A stretch of 64,000 bases of DNA from Anabaena sp. UHCC 0204 (GCF_009711975.1 NZ_VIKW01000018.1:48724-112723); one strand, 5' to 3'; positions 1 through 9,538 are shown, numbered from the stretch's first letter. Notes: generated by a model from the sequence alone, not told the origin. Program-made: numbers and translations.

Positions 1-1194
1 TGCTTCATCTAATCGGGAGAAAGTGCGTAAAGATAAAACTATTTCTCGAATCCGATTAGATCCTATTTGCATGGAATTAATAACTTTTGGTAAATCTTCT
101 AAAATAAATTCTAGATCAATTTCCTCAATTTTATCCTGAATTTTATCCCTGGGATTTGGGAACTCTTCATTATATAAACTGATTAAATCTAGTAGTTCAT
201 GAGCATATTCGCTGAGATGTATAATATTTCCAGAAATGAAATTTACAGGATTATTAATTTCGTGGGCGATACCGGCTACAAGTTGGCCTAAGCTAGACAT
301 TTTCTCTGTTTGAATTAATTGAGCTTGGGTACTTTTAAGTTTTCCTAAAGCGTCTTTTAGTGCTATTTCTATTTGTTTACGTTCATGAATTTCTAACTCT
401 AAGCGTTGGTTAATTTCTGTTAATTCATTATTTTTAACTAGGGTTTCTCGGAATTCAGTTAGCTTCATAGCCATGTAATTAAATGCCACAGCTAATTTTT
501 CTACTTCATCACCTGTGACAATATCTAAACGATATTCAAGATTACCAGCCGCAATTTCTTCTGTTCCCATTTGTAATTGTTTTAGAGATTTAATAACTGG
601 TCGCCAAACAAAGTTAAATGTAACTGTAAATAGAATCAGAATGACACCAATGATTTCAAGGGTAATAATTGCTTGTATTTGATATATATTATCTAATTCA
701 GCTTTCATTAATAATCTTTTTTGATATGCACGCTCAATTACCTTTTTTAGCATGACATTAATATCTTTATTATAGGAATTAATAGCTAGAAAATATTCCT
801 GATATTCATCTATACTCATCCTATTTTTTTCATTGATAACTAACTGATCTGCTATCTTGGTGAAAGAAATATGCCGGCTACGAATCAAATAAATTTCTGG
901 ATCATCTGGCATAAAAACTGCTAATTTATCCAGGGAATTGAGAAACTGATTTTGCAGATTAGCTATTTCTGATGGTTGGTGCTTAAATAAAACTTTATCT
1001 TTGAGTAAACTTATTTCCGACTGTAAAGCATTTTCGGTTTCTAAAGCAGCTTTAATGGTGTCCATAGTGAGATTACTTTTTTCTTGGACAGCATTTTTAA
1101 TTCGCTGAACAACAACAGCATTACCAATGAGAATACCTGTAACAATTCCTAATAATAAAATTGCACTAGTGAAAAACTTTTTAGATATATTCAT
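1..1194 (-). CDS. Sensor histidine kinase, C-terminus cut by window edge
   Basis: Membrane-bound two-component sensor kinase; 398 codons are inside the window and the ATP-binding domain lies beyond the left edge. Read leftwards there is one membrane helix at about residues 7-27, a helical extracytoplasmic sensor region, a second helix near 177-196, a HAMP-like linker, a coiled coil, and the phospho-acceptor H-box with GIAHEINNP (His near residue 310). This H-box type is common in cyanobacterial hybrid or stress kinases. The ligand cannot be read from the sequence. The ATG was chosen because it is followed at once by the first membrane helix. No response regulator gene is seen beside it within the window. 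Confidence 0.85.
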   Translation of the reverse strand, partial: MNISKKFFTSAILLLGIVTGILIGNAVVVQRIKNAVQEKSNLTMDTIKAALETENALQSEISLLKDKVLFKHQPSEIANLQNQFLNSLDKLAVFMPDDPEIYLIRSRHISFTKIADQLVINEKNRMSIDEYQEYFLAINSYNKDINVMLKKVIERAYQKRLLMKAELDNIYQIQAIITLEIIGVILILFTVTFNFVWRPVIKSLKQLQMGTEEIAAGNLEYRLDIVTGDEVEKLAVAFNYMAMKLTEFRETLVKNNELTEINQRLELEIHERKQIEIALKDALGKLKSTQAQLIQTEKMSSLGQLVAGIAHEINNPVNFISGNIIHLSEYAHELLDLISLYNEEFPNPRDKIQDKIEEIDLEFILEDLPKVINSMQIGSNRIREIVLSLRTFSRLDEA

Positions 1195-1221
1195 TTTGAT
1201 CGGCTAGAAATTAAGTTGATC

Positions 1222-1363
1222 ATGACTTACGCAAAATCATGAAGAAACGTATCCCTTACGGGAGTCGATAGCTTGCGTGGCGACGCAGGAGCCATAGACA
1301 TACCGCAGAGGACGCAGAGGACAGGTCGAAATAAGAGTTTCAGAGAGTTATTGCGTAAGTCAT
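1222..1363. mobile_element. MITE-like element with 13-bp terminal inverted repeats
   Basis: The ends ATGACTTACGCAA (1222-1234) and TTGCGTAAGTCAT (1351-1363) are perfect inverted copies. TTGAT occurs one base outside each end, consistent with a 5-bp target duplication. The 142-bp interior has no ORF and contains GC-richer, repeat-like text. It sits between the histidine kinase start and the nurA stop, so it has damaged no gene. The absence of a transposase implies mobilisation in trans; the parent family is not assigned. Confidence 0.65.
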
Positions 1364-1438
1364 ATTGATATCCTTGCGAATTTTATGAATTGCTTCATAA
1401 ATGGTTGACTGTTGTCATATTTTATAAGTATAAGGAAA

Positions 1439-2614
1439 TTAAGCAATACTGCCGCGTTTTCTAGCTTCTTTGTTGGAAATACCGACATTTTTGATCCCAG
1501 CTTTAATCATTTGTCGTTCTAAAAGGGCAAAGAACCGAGTTCTATCACCACCTCTAACTACAGCTTGATTATGGGCTTCGGCGATCGCTACAGGATAACC
1601 ATATCCTTTTTGTACCTGTGCCAACATTAATCCTAGTGCTTGATCAAACATGGTGGAATTTTCCACAACCCAAGCAGGAACTTCAATGCGAGCAATTTCT
1701 GTACCTACGTGGACGTAACAAAAATAAATAATTTGGTCTTCATATAATTCTAAAATCCGCGCATTACTACGCCATAGGGGTCCGCGTTGTCCGGGTTGGA
1801 GTTGGGTTGTCCATAGGGTTGTATCTCGCAAAGTATCAAATTTTTTACAAGGTACGTATTCCAGTTGATTGGGACAATAGGTGACACAATCGGGGACAGG
1901 ATGGGGACAAGCTAAAAAGCGTAAAAAGTTGGTGGCTTCGATGTTTCGAGAGGCGCTAAGATAACCCATGATGGGGATTTGGGCTGCCCGCATTTGTTTC
2001 CAAGATTCTAAAACAGGGGGTAAGATGAGATCGCGGGCATCCATCGGTAACTGATCTAAAAACCAGTATATTAACGAACCATCTGTCATTGCTAAGGTTG
2101 GTGCTGCTGTTTTTGCACTACAAGCCAGTTCTGCTAAGATTGTAGCCTCAGAAGCAGTACGGCGATAACTCATCCATTCTTCCGTTCTAATTCCCCACTG
2201 ACGCGATATATATAAATCTTCGGGGCGATAAAATACCTCCGGTAAACTATCGAGAACAGGGTGAAGATTTTGACCATAGTGTAAAACAACTCTACCAATA
2301 TTTAGTAAGTAACAATACGCAATTTCGTGATGATTGGGGGCAATTTGTGACCCATCGGTAGAAATGACAGTATGAACTTTGGGGGGAACAGGGATAGTAA
2401 TGCAGGTTTCTAGGGGTTCAATGGGTGTAGCATTAGCAAAGAGAATGCGATCGCGCCATGTTTCTTGACGTTTAACTAATTCTTCTTGACACTCAAAAGC
2501 CTTGGTTAAATGTTGTTGTGCTAACTCCAACCGCTGATGACTTGCAGTCACTTCTGAAGTTAAATGTTGACTGAAACCTTGCATTTGTTTCGATATTTTT
2601 GTTAAATCCAGCAT
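1439..2614 (-). CDS. nurA: NurA-domain DNA repair nuclease
   Basis: 391-residue protein of the NurA family, 5'-3' nucleases acting in double-strand-break end resection. The N-terminal third is helical (coiled-coil-like). The nuclease core starts at the first acidic motif STDGSQIAP (Asp87), and a second acidic motif, MTDGSLIYW, lies near residue 177; both are typical of metal-binding NurA sites. In archaea NurA works with the HerA helicase. No herA is adjacent here, and cyanobacterial NurA genes are usually solitary. The annotated ATG precedes the helical segment directly and no better start was seen. Confidence 0.8.
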   Translation of the reverse strand: MLDLTKISKQMQGFSQHLTSEVTASHQRLELAQQHLTKAFECQEELVKRQETWRDRILFANATPIEPLETCITIPVPPKVHTVISTDGSQIAPNHHEIAYCYLLNIGRVVLHYGQNLHPVLDSLPEVFYRPEDLYISRQWGIRTEEWMSYRRTASEATILAELACSAKTAAPTLAMTDGSLIYWFLDQLPMDARDLILPPVLESWKQMRAAQIPIMGYLSASRNIEATNFLRFLACPHPVPDCVTYCPNQLEYVPCKKFDTLRDTTLWTTQLQPGQRGPLWRSNARILELYEDQIIYFCYVHVGTEIARIEVPAWVVENSTMFDQALGLMLAQVQKGYGYPVAIAEAHNQAVVRGGDRTRFFALLERQMIKAGIKNVGISNKEARKRGSIA

Positions 2615-2695
2615 CTTAGTTGAGTGTATTTGTGTGAATGGATATAAATGGTATATAATTAATAACTGTATTCTAATAATTGGAAAAATAGTCTA

Positions 2696-3304
2696 ATGAA
2701 AGGATGCACATTAACAATCATCATTTTCATATTAGGAACTATATTACATAGTCCGAGAGTGAATGCGAACAATTTAACCAATATTTCTGACTTAAAAACA
2801 AAATCATCACTGTTAGCACAAACTACTCTTCAAGATGCTGTAGTATATTTCCATCGAGGACTTAATCGCCATACATCAGGAGATATGAAAGGGGCGATTG
2901 AAGAATATAGTGAAGCCTTACGTTTACATCCTAACTTTGCTGAAGTTTACTATAAACGTGGTTTATCCCGCAATCAATTGGGAGACTTAAAAGGAGCTAT
3001 TGCTGATTATAGCCAAGCCATAAGTATTAATTCTAGCTATGCTGGTATTTACAATCATCGAGGACTTGCTCGCTATGATTTAGGAGATACTAAAGGGGCA
3101 ATTGAAGATTTCAATCAAGCATTAATTCTTAATCCTAAATTTCCTGAAGCTTACCAAAATAGAGGTATGATTCGCAATAGTTTAGGTAATAAACAAGTAG
3201 CAATTACCGATTTAAAGACAGCAGCTAACTTATTTCAGCAACAAAAAAGAATTACTAATTATCAAGAAGTTATTGATCTAATTAAAAAGATAGATCGTAA
3301 GTAA
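2696..3304 (+). CDS. Exported tetratricopeptide-repeat protein
   Basis: 202-residue protein with an N-terminal signal peptide (basic MKG, hydrophobic core to about residue 18, probable cleavage near VNA, residue 24). About four TPR units follow from residue 47 to 180, with the cyanobacterial pattern of YxxRGLxRxxLGDxKGAIxDYxxAxxLNP. TPR superhelices bind proteins; the partner is unknown. It is divergent from nurA with 81 bp between start codons. A stem-loop follows its stop codon closely. Confidence 0.75.
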   Translation: MKGCTLTIIIFILGTILHSPRVNANNLTNISDLKTKSSLLAQTTLQDAVVYFHRGLNRHTSGDMKGAIEEYSEALRLHPNFAEVYYKRGLSRNQLGDLKGAIADYSQAISINSSYAGIYNHRGLARYDLGDTKGAIEDFNQALILNPKFPEAYQNRGMIRNSLGNKQVAITDLKTAANLFQQQKRITNYQEVIDLIKKIDRK

Positions 3305-3321
3305 TTGAGATTAATGATTAG

Positions 3322-3349
3322 ATCCCCGACTTCTCAAGAAGTCGAGGAT
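3322..3349. terminator. Stem-loop behind the TPR gene (cyanobacterial palindrome)
   Basis: ATCCCCGACTTCT pairs with AGAAGTCGAGGAT around a two-base loop, with one mismatch. It begins 17 bp after the TPR stop codon and lacks a T-run. A related sequence ending AGAAGTCGGGGATC occurs near 13630, so this is a dispersed repeat that may serve as a transcript 3' end rather than a classical terminator. Confidence 0.5.
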
Positions 3350-3368
3350 ATTAGTATTCTGAATGCAA

Positions 3369-4154
3369 TTATAACCAATTGGAAAAATCGTGAGCAAAAT
3401 GAGAAAGTGATATTAGCTGAATGCGTGAATCATTTTTTCCTGCTTCCCTTTCTGGTTGAGTATTGTAACCCCAATCTGCTAAGAAAAGTTTGACATGATT
3501 TAAGTCTGATTGCTGTTGAACTAATTGCAATGTTTTGAGCCTATCTTCTACAAACCATAAACTTACAGGTTGGGTATTTGCTTTCTCAATTAATTCGCGC
3601 AAAGTTTCATATTTTGGGCGTTTTACTTCCTTGCCAAAAATTGTTTCTGAAGGTAAATCAACTCCTTCTTGCTTTAACAATTGCTTGACAAATCGCCCTT
3701 CTTTAGTGGTGACAATATATAATTGAACTGCACTTGCTAGAGTTATTTTGAGTCTTTCTATGACACCAGGATAAAACCTATGCAAACTGAGCCAACCATC
3801 TAAATCTGTCTTAATCCATTCATCCCGCAGATGATCCAATTTTGTAGAAACTGCTTTTGCTTCTAGGTGATCTGCTGCTAAAATTTGGGGAGTGATAGTT
3901 GTCCATGATTGCAGAATTTGATCATCAGAAAAACCCTCAATTAAGGCTGTAATTAAAACAGGCATTTCCCACCCGGTTTCAATTACAGGACGTAAACGAT
4001 AGAATCTCAAAGCTAAATCATCTGGTGGTGTGTCGTTAGCTGGCGACCAAATTTGACAGTAGGTACGCCACGCTACCTCAAAATATTCAATTAGTCCATC
4101 ACAAACTACTCCATCAAAGTCTAAAGCCAAAATCGTGGGACTATTTGCTGTCAT
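3369..4154 (-). CDS. HAD-superfamily hydrolase
   Basis: 261-residue haloacid-dehalogenase-like phosphatase. Motif I is ALDFDGVVCDG (nucleophile Asp12, general acid Asp14), motif II is the threonine in YIVTTKEG, and motif III/IV is represented by the lysine-containing stretch before WFVEDRLKT (Glu-Asp). The residues between motifs I and II form a helical cap. The substrate is not deducible; phosphoglycolate phosphatase-like proteins look similar. It stands alone, converging with the TPR gene. Confidence 0.75.
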   Translation of the reverse strand: MTANSPTILALDFDGVVCDGLIEYFEVAWRTYCQIWSPANDTPPDDLALRFYRLRPVIETGWEMPVLITALIEGFSDDQILQSWTTITPQILAADHLEAKAVSTKLDHLRDEWIKTDLDGWLSLHRFYPGVIERLKITLASAVQLYIVTTKEGRFVKQLLKQEGVDLPSETIFGKEVKRPKYETLRELIEKANTQPVSLWFVEDRLKTLQLVQQQSDLNHVKLFLADWGYNTQPEREAGKNDSRIQLISLSHFAHDFSNWL

Positions 4155-4241
4155 TGTTTAGAGGGTAAAAACTGCTTTTGTCAGTTTACCGCACCTTTGT
4201 CTATGGATATGTAGCGATTATTAAATTTAGCATTGATTCTT

Positions 4242-5087
4242 TTATTTCCTATTCACACTAGATATCAAAATCCCATGTCGAGGACTAAACAACAAAGCCA
4301 ACGTAAATAAACCCGAAACTACTAACACAATCGCCGGACCAGAAGGTAAATTATAAAAATAGCTGAGATACATTCCGCTAATACTAGAAATTACCCCAAT
4401 TACTGCCCCTAAAATCATCACTTCATGTAACCGTTTTACTAATAAATAAGCAGTTGCACCGGGAGTAATTAAAAGTGATAATACTAAAATTACTCCTACA
4501 GCTTTCATGCTGGCAACAATTGTCAAAGAAATCAATAACATTAAGCCAAAATTTAAGCGATTAACTGGTAAACCAGCAGCTTGTGCGCCTAAAGGATCAA
4601 ATGTGTAAAATAACAGTTCTTTGTATAATAAGAAAATTACGATTAAAACAATAGCTGCAATAATAGCTGTATCTCTCACTTCGTCGGCTGTTACACCTAA
4701 AATGTTACCAAAAAGAAAGTGATTCAAATCAATTTTATTATCTTTTTGAATGACTGTAATTAAGGTGACACCAAGGGCAAAAAAGGCGGAAAAAACTATT
4801 CCCATGGCTGCATCTTCTTTGATGGGGGAACGTGTTTTAATAAAGGCGATCGCCATTGTACTCAATATACCAGCAATAAACGCCCCGACAAAGATATTAG
4901 CACCAATCATGAAGGCGATCGCTAATCCTGGTAATACTGAATGACTAATAGCATCTCCCAGCAATGCTAGGCGTTGTACCATCAAATAACTACCAACTAT
5001 GGCACACAATAAACCTACTAATATGGCGATGATTAAGGAACGTTGCATGAAGCCATATTGCAACGGTTCTATTAGTGCTTGAAGCAT
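4242..5087 (-). CDS. mntB: Manganese/zinc ABC transporter permease (MntB-like)
   Basis: 281-residue ABC-3 family membrane subunit with about eight hydrophobic segments and the conserved GDAISHSVLPGLA cytoplasmic coupling region near residue 45. It forms the inner-membrane channel for metal import with the ATPase encoded 60 bp upstream on the same strand. Assignment to Mn rather than Zn rests on the partner binding protein, which lacks the His-rich loop of ZnuA. Symbols follow the Synechocystis mntCAB convention. Confidence 0.75.
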   Translation of the reverse strand: MLQALIEPLQYGFMQRSLIIAILVGLLCAIVGSYLMVQRLALLGDAISHSVLPGLAIAFMIGANIFVGAFIAGILSTMAIAFIKTRSPIKEDAAMGIVFSAFFALGVTLITVIQKDNKIDLNHFLFGNILGVTADEVRDTAIIAAIVLIVIFLLYKELLFYTFDPLGAQAAGLPVNRLNFGLMLLISLTIVASMKAVGVILVLSLLITPGATAYLLVKRLHEVMILGAVIGVISSISGMYLSYFYNLPSGPAIVLVVSGLFTLALLFSPRHGILISSVNRK

Positions 5088-5147
5088 AGAGGAAAATGAA
5101 CCACGAAGGAGCGAAGGACACGAAGGAAGAAGGAAGAGAAGATATGA

Positions 5148-5972
5148 TTATGCCGCGTCGGAAAAGTACATGACTTTCCCGCTATAAGCGTTATTTAAGT
5201 TTTCTTCTGTTAGGACTTGTTGGCGTGAACCTGTGGCGATTAATTCGCAGTTGAGTAAGATTAAATCATCAAAATGGCTGATTGATTCGCCTAAGTCATG
5301 ATTAACTACTAAGACGATTTTATTGGCTTTTGCTAGTTCTTGAAAGACTTCAAAAATGATAGTTTGGGTTTTTTGATCTATACCGACGAAGGGTTCATCA
5401 AAACAGAAAATTTCCGCTTCTTGAGTTAAAGCCCTGGCTAAAAATACTCGTTGTTGTTGTCCTCCTGAAAGTTCACCAATGGGACGATTTTTTAATTCTT
5501 CTATTCCCACTCTTGCTAATGCTTGTTTAGCAATTTGGCGGCTAACTGTGGAGAAACTACGTAACCAGCCTGTTTTTTTGACACGCCCCATCATCACTAC
5601 ATCCCACACGGTAGCAGGGTAATTCCAGTCAATTTGGCTACGTTGTGGTACATAGGCAACTTTTTCTAGTTGCTGCATTAAGGGCTGACTTTTGTATAAA
5701 ACTTGACCACTACTCATGGGAACTAATCCCAAAATGGCTTTCATTAATGTACTTTTACCTGCGCCATTTGGTCCAAAAATCCCCGTTAGTCTTCCTGGTT
5801 TAATAATGCAGTTAACGTCTCTTAACGCTTCTTGGGTGCGGTAATGTACACCTACATGAGAGATGTTAATCGCTGTTGAGGAATTCATATCAATGGTTTT
5901 GATAGCTTGTGTAGGTATATCTCTGGTAGACAGGCTAAATTTTTGATAAAAAGAGACGTTTTGCATAACCAT
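5148..5972 (-). CDS. mntA: Manganese/zinc ABC transporter ATPase (MntA-like)
   Basis: 274-residue ABC ATPase with Walker A GPNGAGKST, signature LSGGQQQR, Walker B EIFCFDEP and the switch His in VVNHDLGES. It powers the permease encoded immediately downstream. The start is uncertain: the family normally begins close to the INISHVGVHYR strand, so an internal ATG at 5888 (28 codons in) may be the true start. Neither ATG has a strong ribosome binding site. It is divergent from mntC with an 83-bp shared promoter region. Confidence 0.75.
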   Translation of the reverse strand: MVMQNVSFYQKFSLSTRDIPTQAIKTIDMNSSTAINISHVGVHYRTQEALRDVNCIIKPGRLTGIFGPNGAGKSTLMKAILGLVPMSSGQVLYKSQPLMQQLEKVAYVPQRSQIDWNYPATVWDVVMMGRVKKTGWLRSFSTVSRQIAKQALARVGIEELKNRPIGELSGGQQQRVFLARALTQEAEIFCFDEPFVGIDQKTQTIIFEVFQELAKANKIVLVVNHDLGESISHFDDLILLNCELIATGSRQQVLTEENLNNAYSGKVMYFSDAA

Positions 5973-6055
5973 AGTTAAAATACTTATTTTTGAGTTTACT
6001 ATAAAAATGAGAGAAATATGAAAAAATATATAATTAGGAGTAATAATTTAGATAA

Positions 6056-7006
6056 ATGAAACTAATACTTAATGCCATAAGTCTGGGAATGTTGTTATCT
6101 TTGTCCTTAATGGGTTGTACTCCCGATTCTGAAACTCAGGAAAATACTCAGCCGCAGGTTGTAGCAACTAGTACCATAATTGCTAATTTAGCTGAAGAGG
6201 TGGGAGGAGAAGAAGTACAAATTACGGGAATTCTCAAACCTGGTACAGATCCTCATGTTTATGAACCTGTACCCGCAGATAGTCGAGTTTTGGAACAAGC
6301 TAACTTGATTTTGTATAACGGTTACAATTTAGAACCGGGAATTATTAAGTTAATGAATGCGGCTGGAGGGAAAGCAAAAAAGGTGGCTGTGGGGGAAGTT
6401 GTTAAATCTTTAAAGTTAGATAAAGGTAAAGGGCAAATTGTCCCAGATCCTCATGTTTGGGGAAGTGCGGAAAATGCCATATCTATGGTGAAAGCAATTC
6501 GAGATAGTTTAATTGAGTTGTCACCAGAAGATCAAGATAAATTTACCGAAAATGCAGAAAATCTAATTGATGAATTACAACAATTACATATTTGGATTAA
6601 TCAACAAATTCAAACCATTCCCCCAGATAAGCGGAAACTCATTACTACCCATGATGCTTTTCAATATTATGGAAATGCTTATAAGATAGAAATTGCGGGA
6701 ACTTTAATTGGGATTAGTACAGAAGAACAACCCAGCGCCCAAACAGTGAAAAAGTTAGTTGAATCTATTAAAAAAATAGGTGTTCCTGCCATATTTGCAG
6801 AAACGACAATTAACCCAGCTTTAATGAAAACAGTCGCCGAAGAAGCAGGAGTAAAATTAGCACCAACTTCACTTTTTTCTGATTCTATTGGGGCAAAAGG
6901 TAGTAATGGCGATACTTATATAAAGATGATGGCAGCAAATACCCGCGCTATTGTTGAAGCCTTGGGAGGAAAATATACGCCGTTTCAATTAAATAGTAAA
7001 AAATAA
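6056..7006 (+). CDS. mntC: Manganese-binding lipoprotein (MntC-like)
   Basis: 316-residue cluster 9 (A-I) metal-binding protein of a high-affinity ABC importer. The signal peptide ends at the lipobox LMGC (Cys21), so the protein is membrane-anchored in the periplasm. Metal ligand candidates are His in GTDPHVYEP, His in PDPHVWG, Glu in FAETTINP and Asp in NGDTYIKMM. This H-H-E-D set is typical of Mn binders such as Synechocystis MntC. There is no His-rich loop as in ZnuA. It is divergent from the ATPase and permease genes, an arrangement that allows joint control from one region. Confidence 0.8.
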   Translation: MKLILNAISLGMLLSLSLMGCTPDSETQENTQPQVVATSTIIANLAEEVGGEEVQITGILKPGTDPHVYEPVPADSRVLEQANLILYNGYNLEPGIIKLMNAAGGKAKKVAVGEVVKSLKLDKGKGQIVPDPHVWGSAENAISMVKAIRDSLIELSPEDQDKFTENAENLIDELQQLHIWINQQIQTIPPDKRKLITTHDAFQYYGNAYKIEIAGTLIGISTEEQPSAQTVKKLVESIKKIGVPAIFAETTINPALMKTVAEEAGVKLAPTSLFSDSIGAKGSNGDTYIKMMAANTRAIVEALGGKYTPFQLNSKK

Positions 7007-7080
7007 GGTGATTGGTGATTGGTAATTGGTAAAACTCTTACCTGTCACCTGTCACCTGTCACCTGTTACCTGTCACCTAT
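7007..7080. repeat. Two abutting heptanucleotide arrays
   Basis: Directly after the mntC stop codon come about four units of the GGTGATT type (7007-7030), then about five and a half CCTGTCA units (7041-7080) that end against the stop of the chlA-type gene. Part of one array (GGTGA) is complementary to TCACC in the other, so the convergent spacer can fold. It is an STRR-type repeat. Confidence 0.7.
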
Positions 7081-7083
7081 TCC

Positions 7084-8160
7084 CTAACAAACTTGTTCAC
7101 GAGTTGCTTCTGTGTCTATAGGTTTAATCAGAAAAATTCTGAACATATTCCAAAAAATCATTAAGATTAAAGGAATTTTTTGGAAAAATTTCACAATTCC
7201 CCAATCATTGATTTGATTGAGATCAATTATTTTCTGATTATACAATGCACATTGTTCTAAATACCAGAAGAAGTAGGGATGATTGGTATCTAAAATAATT
7301 GGAAATGCTTTGGCTGCGGTTTTGTTGGTTTCTTCAACTACCTGAGTATTGTATTTGCGGGGATGAATCCCTAATATTTCATAGAAATTCCCTCTTTCAA
7401 ATACTGTCATGGTGTGAGTAGCAAAAACAGTTAAAAGGAAAAAGCGCACCCATAACCGAGATTTCCAATTATTCCATAATTGGGGTTGAGAACGTAACAA
7501 TGCTTTGAAAAAATCACCGTGTCTATTTTCATCTTGACACCAGCTTTCAAACTTCCGAAATAAAGGATAAAACTGGTATTCTGGGTTTTTTTCCATGTGA
7601 CGATATACTAAAATATAACGCCAATAACCGATTTTTTCCGATAGATAAACTGTGTAAATAACCCACTCGATTGGGAAAAATGTATAGGTACGATTTTTAG
7701 TTAGATAACTCAAGTCAAGGGAAAGGTTAAAATCTGCCATTGACTTATTGAGAAATCCCGCATGACGGGCTTCGTCTCGCGCTAAATAACCAAATGCTTC
7801 TGATAGTAAAGGGTTACTATCCTTGAGACGACGAGATAATTCTTTAAACAGTAAAAACCCGGAGAATTCCGAAGTACAAGAACGTTCTAAAAAGTCAATA
7901 AAAGCAAGTCGTTTTTCACCAACAATGTGATCCCAACCTTGCTTAAATTCATCATCTCGCACAAAGTGATGACGATTATAATCAGCCTTGAGTTCGTCAA
8001 TTACAGCCCTTAATTCCGGTTCATACCCAGAAATATCCATTTTTGCCACTGTATCAAAGTCAGTGGTATAAAAACGGGGTGTTAATAATGTTTCTTGAAC
8101 AGGTGCTTTTACACCTGATTTCCCTAACTCAACTGGGGGTTTATCCAACGACTTAACCAT
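7084..8160 (-). CDS. acsF: Mg-protoporphyrin IX monomethyl ester aerobic cyclase (AcsF/ChlA)
   Basis: Di-iron oxygenase forming the isocyclic ring E of chlorophyll, 358 residues from the chosen start. It has the family signature TLLTPRFYTTDFD near the N-terminus and di-iron motifs ExxRH in LARDEARHAGF and ENRH in CQDENRHGDF. The ATG at 8160 was preferred over one six codons upstream because AAAGGGA lies six bases before it and the length then matches the family. Its position beside heme oxygenase and hemN suggests the low-oxygen isoform (ChlA(II)). The partner Ycf54 is encoded about 20 kb to the right. Confidence 0.9.
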   Translation of the reverse strand: MVKSLDKPPVELGKSGVKAPVQETLLTPRFYTTDFDTVAKMDISGYEPELRAVIDELKADYNRHHFVRDDEFKQGWDHIVGEKRLAFIDFLERSCTSEFSGFLLFKELSRRLKDSNPLLSEAFGYLARDEARHAGFLNKSMADFNLSLDLSYLTKNRTYTFFPIEWVIYTVYLSEKIGYWRYILVYRHMEKNPEYQFYPLFRKFESWCQDENRHGDFFKALLRSQPQLWNNWKSRLWVRFFLLTVFATHTMTVFERGNFYEILGIHPRKYNTQVVEETNKTAAKAFPIILDTNHPYFFWYLEQCALYNQKIIDLNQINDWGIVKFFQKIPLILMIFWNMFRIFLIKPIDTEATREQVC

Positions 8161-8554
8161 AAGTAGTCCCTTTGCCATTGTCTGCCTTAAAATTATATAA
8201 GCATAAATATTTGTTATTAGTCATCAGTTAAATTATTGAAACTAATTATTACAAAATCACTGAATTATCTGATAATTTCGCATAGTTTAAATACCTATTT
8301 ACTAAACAAATGTATTTATGAAACCATAAATAAATATGAATACCTTTATAGTTATACAAGGAATAATAGTTAAATAATTTTAGAAGCAGTAAAAAGAGCC
8401 GAAATATGTATCGGTAGGAATTTGTGCTGGAGAAATTATGCTTCAAAATTTATGCACCTAGAATAGCATTTTTTCCTGATTATATCGGCTGTGAACTGAT
8501 AAACGAGTCGGTAAATGTTGGGAAATCTAATACGTAAACAAGAAGGAAGCAACA
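8161..8554. promoter_or_regulatory. Divergent control region acsF / heme oxygenase
   Basis: About 390 bp of very AT-rich DNA between two divergently transcribed tetrapyrrole genes. No convincing ORF is present. Short imperfect palindromes are visible (for example around CCTTTATAGTTATACAAGG near 8342-8360), but no known operator could be assigned. In Synechocystis the corresponding cluster is activated under low oxygen by the MarR-type ChlR; whether that applies here is unknown. Confidence 0.4.
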
Positions 8555-9229
8555 ATGAGTAATAATTTGGCAATGAAACTGCGTGTAGGAACGCAACAAG
8601 CACATATAGATTCAGAAAATATCGGCTTCATGAAATGTTTTGTGCAAGGAGTTGTAGATAGAGATTGTTTTATTCAGTTGTTGAGGAATTTGTATTTTGT
8701 TTACAGTGAACTAGAAACAGCAATTGAGAAACATAAACAGCATCCTGTCATTAGTTTGATTTATTTTCCCGAACTAAATCGCCAATCTTCCCTAGAACAA
8801 GATATGTTATTTTATTATGGGAATCAATGGCACAAGCGCATTACACCTTCACCTGCTGCTCAAGCTTATATTGCGCGTATTCAACAAATTTCTGCTCATG
8901 AACCTGCACTATTGTTAGCTCATTCCTATACCCGTTATTTGGGTGATCTTTCTGGTGGACAAATGCTCCAAAAAATTGCTCAGTCAGCCTTAAAACTTTC
9001 TGGATATGAAGGAACTTCATTTTACAATTTTCAGCAAATTCCAGACAAGCAGGCTTTTAAAGAAAAGTATCGTCAAGCATTAGACAAACTTCCAGTTGAT
9101 GATACAACTGCTGACAAAATTGTGGCAGAAGCTAACAATGCTTTCAAATTAAATATGCAGATACTCAAAGAATTGGAAGTTATTTTAATAGAAGCTCTTG
9201 GTAGAGCTACTTACAATGATTTAACTTGA
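8555..9229 (+). CDS. ho: Heme oxygenase, biliverdin-forming
   Basis: 224-residue heme oxygenase that opens heme to biliverdin IX-alpha with ferredoxin as reductant, feeding phycobilin and phytochrome chromophore synthesis. The proximal heme ligand is the His in TQQAHIDSEN (about residue 17), and the distal-helix motif YLGDLSGGQ is intact. A ribosome binding site AGGAAG precedes the ATG. Context (divergent cyclase, hemN downstream) matches the ho2 microoxic cluster rather than the constitutive ho1. The HO1/HO2 distinction cannot be settled from motifs alone. Confidence 0.88.
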   Translation: MSNNLAMKLRVGTQQAHIDSENIGFMKCFVQGVVDRDCFIQLLRNLYFVYSELETAIEKHKQHPVISLIYFPELNRQSSLEQDMLFYYGNQWHKRITPSPAAQAYIARIQQISAHEPALLLAHSYTRYLGDLSGGQMLQKIAQSALKLSGYEGTSFYNFQQIPDKQAFKEKYRQALDKLPVDDTTADKIVAEANNAFKLNMQILKELEVILIEALGRATYNDLT

Positions 9230-9473
9230 GTCTCTGCATTATTTACAAACATATAATTCATCACCCAATTGATTTTGGCAATGATGAATTATATAGCAAT
9301 CTTCAACAACACATAAACATCTATTTCTTATTCTCTGTGTTCTCTGTGACTCTGTGGTTCGTAAAAAAAATAATGCTAACTACAAACAAATAGGATAAAT
9401 ATATTCTATTTGCTAAATCCTAAATTACAACATTAACTTGGGAAAATTAATTGTAATTCTTCCCAAATCATAA

Positions 9474-9538
9474 GGGCGAAGCATTCAGATTGAAAGTTAA
9501 TAGTTTTAGTCATAGTTTATCGCCAGAATGCTTTGCCC
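9474..9538. repeat. Inverted repeat upstream of hemN
   Basis: GGGCGAAGCATTC (9474-9486) pairs with GAATGCTTTGCCC (9526-9538) at 12 of 13 positions across a 39-base loop. The right arm ends 27 bases before the hemN Shine-Dalgarno. A second stem, TTGGGAA/TTCCCAA, lies at 9439-9466. Such GGGCGAAGCATTC palindromes resemble dispersed cyanobacterial repeats. It could be a mobile remnant or part of the hemN leader. Confidence 0.5.

Noticed and set aside
3305..3493. 62-codon frame after the TPR gene
   Set aside because: Its start is within a stem-loop and it overlaps the HAD gene antisense.
8249..8446. 65-codon minus-strand frame in the acsF-ho region
   Set aside because: Low-complexity Tyr/Leu/Asn composition expected of AT-rich non-coding DNA; no start signals.
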